A DNA stretch of 64,000 bases from JAIOSF01 sp963677755 (GTDB lineage: Bacteria > Campylobacterota > Campylobacteria > Campylobacterales > Arcobacteraceae). The position numbers and the translations under genes are program-made. Shown here one piece after another: positions 43,471-52,665 of this stretch. The stretch lies in contig OY782506.1 in NCBI GenBank assembly GCA_963677755.1, forward strand, positions 1,550,001-1,614,000. Direction: 5' to 3'. The notes under the pieces were generated by a model. That model worked only from the letters and a program-made list of their open reading frames with translations, did no database searches and was not told where the DNA came from. Position 1 is the stretch's first letter, and each line of letters opens with the position of its first letter.

Positions 43471-45396
43471 ATGAGTGAAAATATAGTTGAATTAGAAAGT
43501 AATGATATAGTAAAAGATAATATTGAAAAGTTAAAACAGTTATTCCCTGATATAGTAAGTGATGGAAAAATAGATTTTGATAAATTAAAAACTATTTTAG
43601 GTAATGAAGTTGAAACAGATAGTGAAAGTTATAAGTTTGAATGGGTAGGAAAGAAAAACTGTTATAAAACTATTCAAACCCCATCAAATGGAACTTTAAA
43701 ATATATAGAAAAAGATAGTTTAAACCCTGATATTGGAGAAAATATCATTATTGAGGGAGATAACTTAGAAGTTTTAAAACTTTTACAACCAATCTATGGA
43801 AAAGATGGAGGTCAAATAAAAGTTATTTATATTGATCCCCCTTATAATACAGGAAATGAGTTTATTTACCCTGATAGTTTTGATACTCCAATGGATAACT
43901 ATTTAGAAATTACAGGTCAAAAAATAAATGGAGAAGACACACAATCTAAAAAATCCAAAGAGGGAAGAAGACATACTCAATGGTTAAATATGATTTTCCC
44001 AAGACTTCTTTTAAGTAGAACACTTTTAAAAAATGATGGTGTAATATTTATTTCTATTGATGATAATGAGGTTGATAACTTAAAAAGACTTTGTGATGAA
44101 GTATTTGGAGAAGAAAACTTAGTTGGTTTAATATCAAGAGGAACAGGAACTACAACAGGACAAGATGGTGGTAAAGTTGGGTCTTCATTAGATTATTTAT
44201 TAATTTATAAAAAAAGTGAGGATTATGTTTTACAAGGTATTCCTTTATCTGAAAAAGATGAGTTAAGATTTAAAGAAGAAGATAGTAAAGGAAAATATTC
44301 TTTACTTCAACTGAGAAAAACAGGAAACTCAGATAGAAGAGAAGATAGACCATTTATGTATTATGGTATTAAAAACCCAAATGGAGATACTGTTTATCCT
44401 ATTGGTCCAACAGGTTATGAAAGTAGATGGAGAGTTGGAGAACCAAAATATAATCAATGGTTAAAGGAAGACTTAATTGTATGGAAAGAGAATAATAAAG
44501 GTATTTTAACACCTTATGTAAAATATTATCTTGAAAATAGGACTAAACAAGTTTCAAACTTATGGACAGAATTAGATGGTAATAAAAAAGGTTCAATAGA
44601 GTTGAAAAATGTATTAGGGGAAAAAGTATTTAATAATCCTAAACCAAAAGATTTAATAAGAAAAATCTTACAAATATCTACTTCCACAGATACTAATGAT
44701 ATTGTTTTGGATTTTTTTGGAGGAAGTGGAACAACTGGTCAAACAGTTTTAGAAATGAATAAAGAGGATGGAGGAAATAGAAAGTTTATTTTGGTTCAAT
44801 TACAAGAACCATTGTCTCCAACTAATAAAGAACAAAAAGTGTCTTTTGACTATTTAACAAATCTTAAAAAACCAACAGTAATTAGTGAAATTACAAAAGA
44901 AAGAATTAGAAGAGTTATAAATGGTTATGGAGATAATCCTCAACCTATAAATGATGGATTTAAAGTATTTAAACTTGATAATTCAAACTATAAAATCAAT
45001 GAAAAAATCAATGTTAATAGAGATAATAAAGAAGAGGTAATTAAACAATTAAGACAATATTTCAGAAGTGGAACTAATGACTATAAGGAAAGATTTGTTG
45101 ATAATTACAAAGAAGAAGATATTATTTATGAAAATATTGTCAAAGAGGGATATAACTTAAATAGTAAAATTGAATTAGTTGAAAATATAGACCCTTATAC
45201 AGTTTATAAAATTACTGATAGTGTTAAAAAAGATAAAAAGTTTTATATCACATTTGACAAAGTGGATATTGATATTAAACTAAAAAAAGAGTTTATGGGT
45301 ATTTCTAATGATACATTATTTATCTGTATAGACCACCTTTTAAGTGATAGTGATAAAGATAACTTAAAAGATACATTCCAATTAAAGACACTATAA
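43471..45396 (+). CDS. mod: Type III restriction-modification methyltransferase Mod
   Basis: Adenine DNA methyltransferase of 641 residues that also recognises the target for the restriction complex. It is of the beta class: catalytic motif IDPPYNTGNEF (DPPY at 122-125) comes before the AdoMet motif FFGGSGTTGQTVLEMN (near 413), with the variable target-recognition region between about 230 and 400. ENIIIEGDNLEVLKLLQPIYG precedes the catalytic motif as in other Mods. No simple-sequence repeat is seen in the 5' part, so phase variation as in Helicobacter or Neisseria Mods is not indicated. One base separates it from res. Confidence 0.94.
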   Translation: MSENIVELESNDIVKDNIEKLKQLFPDIVSDGKIDFDKLKTILGNEVETDSESYKFEWVGKKNCYKTIQTPSNGTLKYIEKDSLNPDIGENIIIEGDNLEVLKLLQPIYGKDGGQIKVIYIDPPYNTGNEFIYPDSFDTPMDNYLEITGQKINGEDTQSKKSKEGRRHTQWLNMIFPRLLLSRTLLKNDGVIFISIDDNEVDNLKRLCDEVFGEENLVGLISRGTGTTTGQDGGKVGSSLDYLLIYKKSEDYVLQGIPLSEKDELRFKEEDSKGKYSLLQLRKTGNSDRREDRPFMYYGIKNPNGDTVYPIGPTGYESRWRVGEPKYNQWLKEDLIVWKENNKGILTPYVKYYLENRTKQVSNLWTELDGNKKGSIELKNVLGEKVFNNPKPKDLIRKILQISTSTDTNDIVLDFFGGSGTTGQTVLEMNKEDGGNRKFILVQLQEPLSPTNKEQKVSFDYLTNLKKPTVISEITKERIRRVINGYGDNPQPINDGFKVFKLDNSNYKINEKINVNRDNKEEVIKQLRQYFRSGTNDYKERFVDNYKEEDIIYENIVKEGYNLNSKIELVENIDPYTVYKITDSVKKDKKFYITFDKVDIDIKLKKEFMGISNDTLFICIDHLLSDSDKDNLKDTFQLKTL

Positions 45397-45397
45397 A

Positions 45398-48112
45398 ATG
45401 AAGTTTAAGTTTGATAGTAATCAAGAGTTTCAACTTACACCTATAAACTCAATTGTAAGACTATTTGAGGGACAACCACCTAAAAAAGATTTACCCCTTT
45501 TAGTTGGAGAGTATGGAACTTTTGGAAATAATCTAAATATAGATAAGAATAGAATATTTAACAATTTACAAGAGATACAAAGTGAAAATAATATCCCTTT
45601 TGAACTTAGAAATGATAGTTTAGATTTTTCAGTTGAAATGGAAACAGGGACAGGGAAAACATATACTTATTTTAGGACTATATTTGAACTAAATGTAAAA
45701 TATGGTTGGAGTAAGTTTATAATTATTGTTCCCTCTATTTCTATTAAAGAGGGAGTATTAAAAACTTACCAAATCACAAAAGACCACTTTGAAAATCTAT
45801 ATTCAAATATAGTTTCAAGTTGTTATGAATATGATAGTAAAAAACCTAATCAGATTAAATCTTTTGGAAGAGATACACATATAAATATAATGGTAATGAC
45901 ATTACACTCTTTTAATAAAGAAACCAATGTAATTAAACAAAATGATTTAGATGGATTTGAAGATACACCAATTAGTTATATTCAAAAGACTAAACCTGTT
46001 GTGATACTTGATGAACCACAAAATATGGAAAGTGAATTAAGTAAAAAATCTATTGGAGAACTTAACCCACTTTTTACATTAAGATTTAGTGGAACACATA
46101 AAAATTACTATAATTTACTTTATAGATTATCTCCTTATGAAAGTTATCAAAGAGGATTGGTTAAGAAGATTGAAGTTATATCAATGAAAGAAAAGTTTAA
46201 CTTCAATAAACCTCATATTAGAGTTATAAAGGTAGGAAAAGATAACAATAAAAACAAACCTTTCTTTACAGAGATAGAATGTTTTGTAAAAAAGAATGGA
46301 GAAACTTTTACTGATATTATTACCCTAAGACAAGGAGATAGATTAGACAGAAAAACAAAGAATGATATATATAAAGATTATCAACTACAAAATATATCTA
46401 CTTCTACTAATCAGATTGAGTTTTCAAACCACTTAACCTTTACACAGGGACAAGATAATGATGGTTCAAAAAAGGATATTCAAAAACTTCAAATAGAAAA
46501 ATCTATCAGACTTCATTTTGAAAAACAAAAAGAGTTTTTTGATAAAGGGTTAAATATCAAAGTATTATCCCTTTTCTTTATTGATAGAGTTGATAACTAT
46601 GTAAATAATGGTTGGATTAAAGAAGAGTTTGAAAGAGTATTTGAAGAGGTTAAATTAGAATATGACCACTTTAAAACAAAAGATAAATCAAAAGTTCATA
46701 ATGGATATTTTTCTAAAAAGGTAAATAAAAAAAGTGGAGAAATAACATATAGGGATGAATTAAAAAATAATCAGTCAGATAGAGAACTTGAAAAAGAGGT
46801 TTATAACCTTATTATGAAAGATAAAGAGAAACTTTTATCTTTTGAGGAAGAAACTTGTTTTATCTTCTCACACTCAACACTTAAAGAGGGTTGGGATAAT
46901 CCAAATGTATTTCAAATAACAACACTAAATGAAACAAAATCAGATATTAAAAAAAGACAAGAGATAGGAAGAGGATTAAGACTTAGTGTAGATAGTGAGG
47001 GTAATAGGATATTTGATAAAAATATCAATGTTTTATCTGTAATATCTAATGAAAGTTATGAGGAGTTTGTATCTACTTTACAAACTGAATATGAAAATGA
47101 GTTCTTTAAAAATGAGAAGAAAATTACCCCTGATAATGGGAATAAAAAAAGAAGTGTTATCAAACTTAAAGAAGATATTTTTAATAGTGAAGAGTTTAAA
47201 GAACTATGGAAAAAAATATCAACTAAAACAAGATATAAAATCAATTTTGATAGTGAAGATTTAATTAAAAAATGTATTGAAAAAATCAATGATACAGTAG
47301 AAATAAATGAGATTGTATATCAGATTGAAAGATTTGATATATCTATGAATGAAAAAACAGGTATTACAGGAGATAGAACAGATAGTGGAATTATCAATAC
47401 TGATGGTTATATTGGAGAATTACCTGATTTAGTAGAGGAACTAAAAAAAGAAACTAATCTAACAATCAACAGTATTACAAAAATACTTAGTGAGTTAGAT
47501 GATTATTTATTAGAAGATTTTGTTAGAAATCCACAAGATTTTATATATCAAGTTTCAAAAGTTATCAATAATGAAAAAACAAAACTTTTATTAAATGGTA
47601 TTGAATATGAAGAGTTAAAAAATGAAGATGGAGAAGTATTATATTATGACCAATCTTTATTTAGTGATTTTCATAAAGTCCCTGAAAATAAGGTTTTAGA
47701 TATTGACAGTATTGAAGATATACCAAACATTGAAGAGAAAAAGAAAAAGTCATTATATGATAGTATAGTCCTTGATAGTAATAATGAGATAGATTTTACA
47801 AAAGAGTTTTTAAAAGACCCAACCATTAAATTATTTGTGAAATTACCAAGTAAGTTTTTTATTCCTACACCTATTGGAAACCATAATCCAGATTGGGGAT
47901 ATATCAAAGAAGAAAAAGACCCTATGAGTGGAAAAATTGAAAGAACTTTATATTTTATTGGGGAAACAAAAACAACAAAAGAAGAGTTTGATTTAAGAGG
48001 TAGAGAGTGGTTTAAAATCCAATGTGGTAAAAAACTAAATCCTTATATTTTTGATAAAAAAGAGGAAAAAGACACTCAATATATTCATTTATCTAAAACA
48101 AGTGAAGTTTAA
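45398..48112 (+). CDS. res: Type III restriction endonuclease subunit Res
   Basis: ATP-dependent helicase/nuclease subunit of 904 residues; works only with Mod. Superfamily 2 motor motifs are the Walker A METGTGKTYTYFRT near 85, the DExx-type box VVILDEPQNMESE near 204 and motif VI-like KRQEIGRGLRLSVD near 525. The C-terminal nuclease has PDWGYI (near 831) and FIGETKTTKEE (near 852), a PD-(D/E)xK site. Length is within the family range (about 900-1000). It appears intact. Its last four bases overlap the convergent small gene. Confidence 0.94.
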   Translation: MKFKFDSNQEFQLTPINSIVRLFEGQPPKKDLPLLVGEYGTFGNNLNIDKNRIFNNLQEIQSENNIPFELRNDSLDFSVEMETGTGKTYTYFRTIFELNVKYGWSKFIIIVPSISIKEGVLKTYQITKDHFENLYSNIVSSCYEYDSKKPNQIKSFGRDTHINIMVMTLHSFNKETNVIKQNDLDGFEDTPISYIQKTKPVVILDEPQNMESELSKKSIGELNPLFTLRFSGTHKNYYNLLYRLSPYESYQRGLVKKIEVISMKEKFNFNKPHIRVIKVGKDNNKNKPFFTEIECFVKKNGETFTDIITLRQGDRLDRKTKNDIYKDYQLQNISTSTNQIEFSNHLTFTQGQDNDGSKKDIQKLQIEKSIRLHFEKQKEFFDKGLNIKVLSLFFIDRVDNYVNNGWIKEEFERVFEEVKLEYDHFKTKDKSKVHNGYFSKKVNKKSGEITYRDELKNNQSDRELEKEVYNLIMKDKEKLLSFEEETCFIFSHSTLKEGWDNPNVFQITTLNETKSDIKKRQEIGRGLRLSVDSEGNRIFDKNINVLSVISNESYEEFVSTLQTEYENEFFKNEKKITPDNGNKKRSVIKLKEDIFNSEEFKELWKKISTKTRYKINFDSEDLIKKCIEKINDTVEINEIVYQIERFDISMNEKTGITGDRTDSGIINTDGYIGELPDLVEELKKETNLTINSITKILSELDDYLLEDFVRNPQDFIYQVSKVINNEKTKLLLNGIEYEELKNEDGEVLYYDQSLFSDFHKVPENKVLDIDSIEDIPNIEEKKKKSLYDSIVLDSNNEIDFTKEFLKDPTIKLFVKLPSKFFIPTPIGNHNPDWGYIKEEKDPMSGKIERTLYFIGETKTTKEEFDLRGREWFKIQCGKKLNPYIFDKKEEKDTQYIHLSKTSEV

Positions 48113-48351
48113 AAACTATTCATTATTAGATTATGTCTAAAATAATATCTTAGATAATCAAGGTTAGTATCTTGATTTTCTTCAAGATATTTTATAACCA
48201 TTTTAGTCTCAAAATTATCAAACAGATTAAATCCATTTGAATATACTATTTTGAGTTTATCAATGGTAGAAAGGGATTTAACCTTAATACCATTTCTCAT
48301 TAGTTTATTATCTAATATTTCATTGATATAAACTAATTTTTTTTGTTCCAT
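48109..48351 (-). CDS. Small hypothetical protein of the mobile element (80 aa)
   Basis: Unrecognised 80-residue basic protein, predicted mostly helical, with no Cys, signal or membrane segment. It ends within the last bases of res (4-base convergent overlap) and lies 10 bases behind the 101-residue gene, so it is the last gene of the minus-strand rep module. Phage or plasmid accessory proteins of this size are common; no function is assigned. Confidence 0.6.
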   Translation of the reverse strand: MEQKKLVYINEILDNKLMRNGIKVKSLSTIDKLKIVYSNGFNLFDNFETKMVIKYLEENQDTNLDYLRYYFRHNLIMNSF

Positions 48352-48361
48352 AGGATAGTCC

Positions 48362-48667
48362 TTATTTAGTTTTGATAATACCTATATCAGTTTTGAAACA
48401 AGAGTAGTATTTTTCTTTAAATCCTACTTCTTCAACATTATCAATTTGAACTTTTTTAGATACTAACCCTAAAAGATCTTGATCTTCAATATCTGTAATT
48501 TCTTTTACTTTGATTGAAAATATATTTGGTCTTCCATTTTCTAACATATTAAAATATAATCTTATTGATTGAGGAGTTGTTTTACCTGTTTCTTTATTTG
48601 TGTATTCTTTCACTTGTTGAACTTCTATAACTGTTCCCACTATACTTAATTTTTTTTCCATAAACAT
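48362..48667 (-). CDS. Small protein of the rep module, possible ssDNA-binding protein
   Basis: A 101-residue protein with alternating beta strands (KLSIVGTVIEVQQVKEY, SIRLYFNMLENGRPNIFSIK, KKVQIDNVEEVGFKEKYY). The pattern resembles an OB-type barrel, and together with its position in a replication module suggests a single-stranded DNA-binding protein like gpV of filamentous phages. This is a guess from size, strand pattern and neighbours; no signature motif is visible. An AAGGAAATAAAT ribosome site precedes the ATG. Confidence 0.5.
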   Translation of the reverse strand: MFMEKKLSIVGTVIEVQQVKEYTNKETGKTTPQSIRLYFNMLENGRPNIFSIKVKEITDIEDQDLLGLVSKKVQIDNVEEVGFKEKYYSCFKTDIGIIKTK

Positions 48668-48746
48668 ATTTATTTCCTTATATTGTATTAAGTGTTTTAT
48701 AAACCACTCAATTTAAGTATAAAAGAAAAAATTAGAGTTTTTTTAT

Positions 48747-49691
48747 TTATAGTTGAATATTCTCTAATTTTTCTAATTCTAAAAGTTCTAATTCACTGTT
48801 ATTACTATCCTCTACCTTTTCTATAACTTCACTAACCCTATCTTCAATATCATTATTTTTAATATCTTTTTTAGTTGGTTTTTTAAGTTTTTTGTTTGTA
48901 TCTTCTTTTATACTACTAACTTCATTTATTCTATAAGACAATCTATAATAATCCCACAAAAAAAATAGTTTCATAGGTTTTAAATCCAATTCAATTTTAT
49001 CTTTACTATTTAAACTATCTAAATCAATATCAAACAGATTACTAATAATTGTTTTTGATTGAGTGGAGAATATATTTTTATTTTTTTGGTGTCTTAACAA
49101 TCTAACATATATATAACCTAAATCATCTCTATAATAAAAATCTATCAAAAATATTTTTGGGATATACATATATAATAAAGTGGAGTTAAATAACTGTTTT
49201 TGGGTGTAATACTGATATATCACTACACAAAAATATATAAATAATAGGAACTCAAAAAAATATATCATATTAAAAAAATATGTAGGTATATGACTTATAA
49301 TTTCAATCTTCTGTATTGGGTAAAAACTTAAATATTGACTTACTTCCATTTGTTCTAAAAAAATATTTATTCTATCTCCCCAACTATTTAAAAATAAATT
49401 ACCTAAGTATTTAACTACTTCTAACCAACTTTCCCAACTATCAATAAGTATATTTATAGTTGTAGTTCCTTTAGGTAAATTAAAATAACTAATCTTTATT
49501 GTAAGTAAGATACTAAATATTAAAGTATAGATAATAATATCCCTAATGATAAGTTGTTTGTTAAATCTTAGAAAATTATCAAAATACTTATTTACTAAGG
49601 TATATTGTTTGACCCTATTTCCAAGTTCATTGTTTTTATCTTCATAATTATCTACATTAGATAATAAACTATCTTCTATTTTATCTATCAT
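48747..49691 (-). CDS. Membrane protein of the mobile element (unknown function)
   Basis: A 314-residue protein with an N-terminal cytoplasmic segment of about 45 residues and two clear membrane regions (about 48-68, IIIYTLIFSILLTI, and about 140-165, FFNMIYFFEFLLFIYFCVVI). A short soluble region follows, then a Lys/Glu-rich, probably coiled, C-terminal tail (about 260-314). It overlaps the preceding 48-residue ORF by 11 bases and so belongs to the rep transcript. I do not recognise a family; it lacks Walker motifs, so it is not a Zot/gpI assembly ATPase. A role in membrane attachment or export of the element is possible. Confidence 0.6.
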   Translation of the reverse strand: MIDKIEDSLLSNVDNYEDKNNELGNRVKQYTLVNKYFDNFLRFNKQLIIRDIIIYTLIFSILLTIKISYFNLPKGTTTINILIDSWESWLEVVKYLGNLFLNSWGDRINIFLEQMEVSQYLSFYPIQKIEIISHIPTYFFNMIYFFEFLLFIYFCVVIYQYYTQKQLFNSTLLYMYIPKIFLIDFYYRDDLGYIYVRLLRHQKNKNIFSTQSKTIISNLFDIDLDSLNSKDKIELDLKPMKLFFLWDYYRLSYRINEVSSIKEDTNKKLKKPTKKDIKNNDIEDRVSEVIEKVEDSNNSELELLELEKLENIQL

Positions 49692-49827
49692 TTAAATATT
49701 CTTTGATTTCATTTTCATAACATTTAAAAGATAAGTTCCATTCTATGGTTTCTCTATCTTCTTTAAAAAGTTTCATTAAAAAACTAATGACATTTTCATA
49801 TTCTTTATTACTTAAATTATCTAACAT
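49681..49827 (-). CDS. 48-residue ORF coupled to rep and the membrane protein
   Basis: Short acidic/aromatic ORF starting MLDNLSNKEYENV and ending IKEYLNDR. Its ATG overlaps the rep stop by 7 bases and its stop overlaps the membrane-protein start by 11 bases, so all three genes are chained by translational coupling. The chained overlaps and typical codon use argue that it is real; function unknown. Confidence 0.55.
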   Translation of the reverse strand: MLDNLSNKEYENVISFLMKLFKEDRETIEWNLSFKCYENEIKEYLNDR

Positions 49828-51071
49828 ATATTCAACCTTTTAAGTCTATTTGTATCTATAACAAGGTCTTTTTTTTCATAGATAACATTTCCTTTTTTAT
49901 CAGTTATTTTTTTTAATTCTTTGACTGTATCATTTTTATAGTCTATATAATCCAACACTTCCTCATTATCTTTGTATTTTTGATATATCATTTGTTCTAT
50001 TTGGTCTAAGTCCAATAAATGACATTCATATAAACTATTAAAATCTTCATTGATTTTTTGTTGTAGTTTTTGATATTTAATTACTTCTACTGTTTTATCT
50101 TCATACTCAATAATATAATTATCTAAAATATGTTCTACAAGTGAAACTACCATAGGTTTATCACTATTTTTATATTCATAATATATGGACTTTTGATATT
50201 TTTTTAAATGATTATATGTAATATCTATGATTTTTTGAGGAACTATACCCACCTTTGAAGAAGTAAAAAACCTATATTTACTAAAATATCTTCTATAATG
50301 TTTGTAAAAATCACTATCATATTTCAACATGTATTTCATAAGGTAAGAACTACTTTTAGATTTATTTAACACAATAAACTTACATTGTTTGAGTTTAAAT
50401 CTTTTTTTGATAGTTCTATAACATTGTTTAAAAACTTTTAACTGTTCATTTGACACATAAAAAACACTATGGTTATGTATAGACATATTTTTATGATTTT
50501 CTAATACTGATACAAAATCAAATCCAATATCTAACTTTTTTCTTTTTAAATATTTTTTGACCAATTTATAATATTCTCTTTTAATTTTATTCATATTGAT
50601 AAATGATTTTTCAATAGTTTCTCCAAGTGTTAGACTTTTACATTCTGAATTAGAAACCAATCTTTTTTTACCTTTTTTAGTTTTGTGTTTGTAAAAATGA
50701 TATTTTGATGGATTTGTAAAAGTGATAAATAAACTATTTTTATCTTCATTCATATATTGTAAATAGTTCATTTTTGAAAAATCTTTTAATACTTTTTTAT
50801 CATCAATATTTTTTAGGTAAGTGTTATCATTATCACTAACTACCAACTTATTATCTAATGGTTTTAGATACTTATTGAAAGATCCAAAATCAAATGAATA
50901 TTTATTACTATTTTTATCTTTTAGTGGTAGTAAGTTATAAATAGTATATTTTAATAATTTTTCATTTTTTAAAGTGTAATCTATACTGATAGTTCTTTTA
51001 AAATCATCAATATCTTTTATTCTATATGTATCTTTTTTAACTAAATTAAATATTTTTTTGTTCAATTTCAT
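49821..51071 (-). CDS. Replication initiator, phage gpA-like HUH endonuclease
   Basis: A 416-residue protein resembling the gene A replication proteins of P2-type phages (PF05840-like), which nick DNA for rolling-circle replication. Three family motifs appear in order: motif 1 LFITFTNPSKYHFYK (114-128, compare FLTLTCPSRFH), the metal-binding His pair IHNHSVFYV (His199/His201), and the tyrosine motif SSYLMKYMLKY with Tyr243 and Tyr247. The segment RRYFSKYRFFTSSKVGIVPQ after it parallels the W/RQF region of gpA proteins. An AGGAG ribosome site lies 6 bases before the ATG, and a promoter is at 51092-51120. The non-coding DNA upstream is the expected place for the nick site. Family placement is by motif pattern, not by search. 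Confidence 0.72.
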   Translation of the reverse strand: MKLNKKIFNLVKKDTYRIKDIDDFKRTISIDYTLKNEKLLKYTIYNLLPLKDKNSNKYSFDFGSFNKYLKPLDNKLVVSDNDNTYLKNIDDKKVLKDFSKMNYLQYMNEDKNSLFITFTNPSKYHFYKHKTKKGKKRLVSNSECKSLTLGETIEKSFINMNKIKREYYKLVKKYLKRKKLDIGFDFVSVLENHKNMSIHNHSVFYVSNEQLKVFKQCYRTIKKRFKLKQCKFIVLNKSKSSSYLMKYMLKYDSDFYKHYRRYFSKYRFFTSSKVGIVPQKIIDITYNHLKKYQKSIYYEYKNSDKPMVVSLVEHILDNYIIEYEDKTVEVIKYQKLQQKINEDFNSLYECHLLDLDQIEQMIYQKYKDNEEVLDYIDYKNDTVKELKKITDKKGNVIYEKKDLVIDTNRLKRLNIC

Positions 51072-51091
51072 ATTAACTCCTCTTTTTTTGG

Positions 51092-51120
51092 AGTATAAAC
51101 TAAAAAAATAAAAATGTGAA
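51092..51120 (-). promoter_or_regulatory. Candidate promoter of rep
   Basis: Minus-strand TTCACA (51120-51115, one mismatch), 17-base spacer, TATACT (51097-51092, one mismatch), 21 bases before the rep ATG. Confidence 0.55.
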
Positions 51121-51168
51121 CATTAAATTAAAAAAATATTTGGGGACAGTTTCTATAAGTTAGTCAAG

Positions 51169-51192
51169 AGTAAAGGGATAAACCCCTTTACT
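51169..51192. repeat. Hairpin near the rep promoter
   Basis: AGTAAAGGG-ATAAAC-CCCTTTACT, perfect 9-bp stem. The flanking AGTTAGT (51158-51164) can pair alternatively with ACTAACT (51190-51196), giving two exclusive folds, as in attenuators or nick-site cruciforms. Confidence 0.6.
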
Positions 51193-51420
51193 AACTAAAA
51201 ATAAAAACATTGATTAAGTTTAAAAATACTATTCAATTTAAAAACATTTAGATTTTTTCATAAAATCAAAAATCAAGTTTTTAAATATGGATTTTTAAAC
51301 ATTAGTTTTTATTTATTAGTAAAAAGTATAATTTTAAGTAAAAGTTAAGTTGTATTAGCACATAACATAATAAAACTTAAAATAACATTAAGTGTAATTT
51401 AAGGTTAGTTGTGTTATACT

Positions 51421-51578
51421 TTTTTCATAATTTGGAACTAAGAACTAATTTTTATGAAAAAGGGATAAATCCCATAGGTTTAGAAGACACCTATAAAATC
51501 TAACTAAGTGTAAGGTTTGACTTTAACCTCTTATCAAATAAAGTCAAAGTGGTAAGTTTTGTTATTCAACACCACTTT
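51421..51578 (+). other. Chain of five back-to-back stem-loops
   Basis: In order: TTTTTCATAA/TTATGAAAAA (51421-51461), GGGAT/ATCCC (51462-51473), ATAGGT/ACCTAT (51474-51494), TTTGACTTT/AAAGTCAAA (51516-51548) and AAAGTGGT/ACCACTTT (51546-51578). The last two share three bases and compete. All stems are perfect. It could be a structured RNA leader for the plus-strand genes or a single-strand origin. Confidence 0.6.
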
Positions 51579-51777
51579 AAATAATCCTTTGAAATCAAAT
51601 ATTACTTATTATTGTTAAAAAATAGATATTGTTGTGTCTATAATTCTGTCATTTGAATATTCCACAACCCTATCAAGTGGAATGGATATATCCACTATAA
51701 ACCAATTTATTGTTTGTTTCATATTGTATGAAATTGTTTTATAGTCCCATAGTATTGGGAGAAAGAGAGTTATTAAA

Positions 51778-52134
51778 ATGTTTATTAGTTATGGTAGTAA
51801 AAATCAAGTTTGGAAAGAAAATGAAGAACAGTTTTTTGGAAAAGATAAAGTATTTTTTGTTGAAGAAAATAGTAGTGTAATTTGGAATTGTGGAATAGAA
51901 CTTAATACAAAACAAGAGATTAAAAAGTATTTGAGTTTAGAAAACCTAACAAAACTATTAAATTGTGAATATATTGAGTTTCACAAAATTAGTCATAACC
52001 ATATTATGATTTGTAATGAAAATGGTAGATTAGAAAATGAATATAATCAACTTATGACACAGTTGTTTTGTTTTAGTGATATATATGGAAAATGTATTGT
52101 TGTTCCTGAAAAATATGTAAGAAAATATATGTAA
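51778..52134 (+). CDS. Mobile-element protein, possibly DUF3846-like
   Basis: A 118-residue protein. The segment LTKLLNCEYIEFHKISHNHI (about 61-80), then MICNENGRLENEYNQLM and DIYGKCIVVPEKYV, resembles the layout of DUF3846 proteins found on plasmids and phages (a strand-turn pattern ending in N-x-x-A/L and IYG-x-x-x-V). The match is by eye and modest. It is the first of four tightly spaced plus-strand genes. Function unknown. Confidence 0.55.
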   Translation: MFISYGSKNQVWKENEEQFFGKDKVFFVEENSSVIWNCGIELNTKQEIKKYLSLENLTKLLNCEYIEFHKISHNHIMICNENGRLENEYNQLMTQLFCFSDIYGKCIVVPEKYVRKYM

Positions 52135-52143
52135 GGAGTACAA

Positions 52144-52665
52144 ATGTCAGATTTTAAAGAAATTATAGAACTTACAGATTTAGAAATAGTAGATTTATTT
52201 AAAGAGTATCAACCTAATTTTTCAAGAAAAATTGGAGATCATATTGGTTTTTGGGGTAGAATTAATTTTATATATACTCATAGTGAAAATCAAATAGATG
52301 AAATATGGGACAATTATGATTATTCTGAATATATTGAAATGTTAGGATTAAGACCTTATAAATTAAAAACATATAATAAATATCTTCTTTGGTCATTAAT
52401 AATGTTAAATGAACATACAAGAGAAAAGTTTAATAAAGACTATAACAAAAAATATTTTAACCACCCACCTATAAGTGATATATTAGATATTTATTTTTAT
52501 TTAGATTTTTGGGATAAAATAGAAGACCTAGACAAAACACAAAGACCATTATTAAAGTTAGTAAAGAAAGGTATTAAGAAATATTATAAGACAAAACCAA
52601 TAGACACTTTGAAATTAAAAAGAAAGTTTTTAGAAATAAAAAAACAAAGGGGTTATAATGTTTGA
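52144..52665 (+). CDS. Hypothetical protein of the mobile element (173 aa)
   Basis: Unrecognised 173-residue cytoplasmic protein rich in Tyr, Trp, Lys and Asp, with helix-rich composition and a basic C-terminus (TLKLKRKFLEIKKQRGYNV) that could contact nucleic acid. No catalytic motif or Cys pair is seen. A GGAG ribosome site lies just before the ATG and its end overlaps the next start by 8 bases. Such overlapping small genes are typical of phage or plasmid accessory regions. Confidence 0.6.
   Translation: MSDFKEIIELTDLEIVDLFKEYQPNFSRKIGDHIGFWGRINFIYTHSENQIDEIWDNYDYSEYIEMLGLRPYKLKTYNKYLLWSLIMLNEHTREKFNKDYNKKYFNHPPISDILDIYFYLDFWDKIEDLDKTQRPLLKLVKKGIKKYYKTKPIDTLKLKRKFLEIKKQRGYNV

Larger units (their letters stand above)
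51072..51777. other. 0.7 kb hairpin-rich non-coding region, candidate replication origin
   Basis: No protein gene is visible on either strand. The region separates the divergent rep module and small plus-strand genes. It holds a rep promoter, a 9-bp hairpin at 51169-51192, a long AT-rich stretch (51200-51420), a chain of hairpins at 51421-51578, the 12-bp palindrome TGGATATATCCA near 51690 and a repeat ATTCCAC/GTGGAAT around it. This layout is typical of plasmid or phage origin and control regions; the function is inferred. Confidence 0.55.

Noticed and set aside
43471..45396. Phase-variable mod gene
   Set aside because: Type III mod genes in related pathogens often carry long simple repeats; none is present in this coding region or just upstream.
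48747..51071. Filamentous (inovirus) prophage
   Set aside because: The Rep and the small OB-like protein fit, but there is no Zot/gpI ATPase and no recognisable coat proteins; the membrane protein has no Walker motifs.
51076..51094. Hairpin ACTCC/GGAGT hiding the rep ribosome site
   Set aside because: One arm overlaps the -10 box of the rep promoter and would not be in the transcript.
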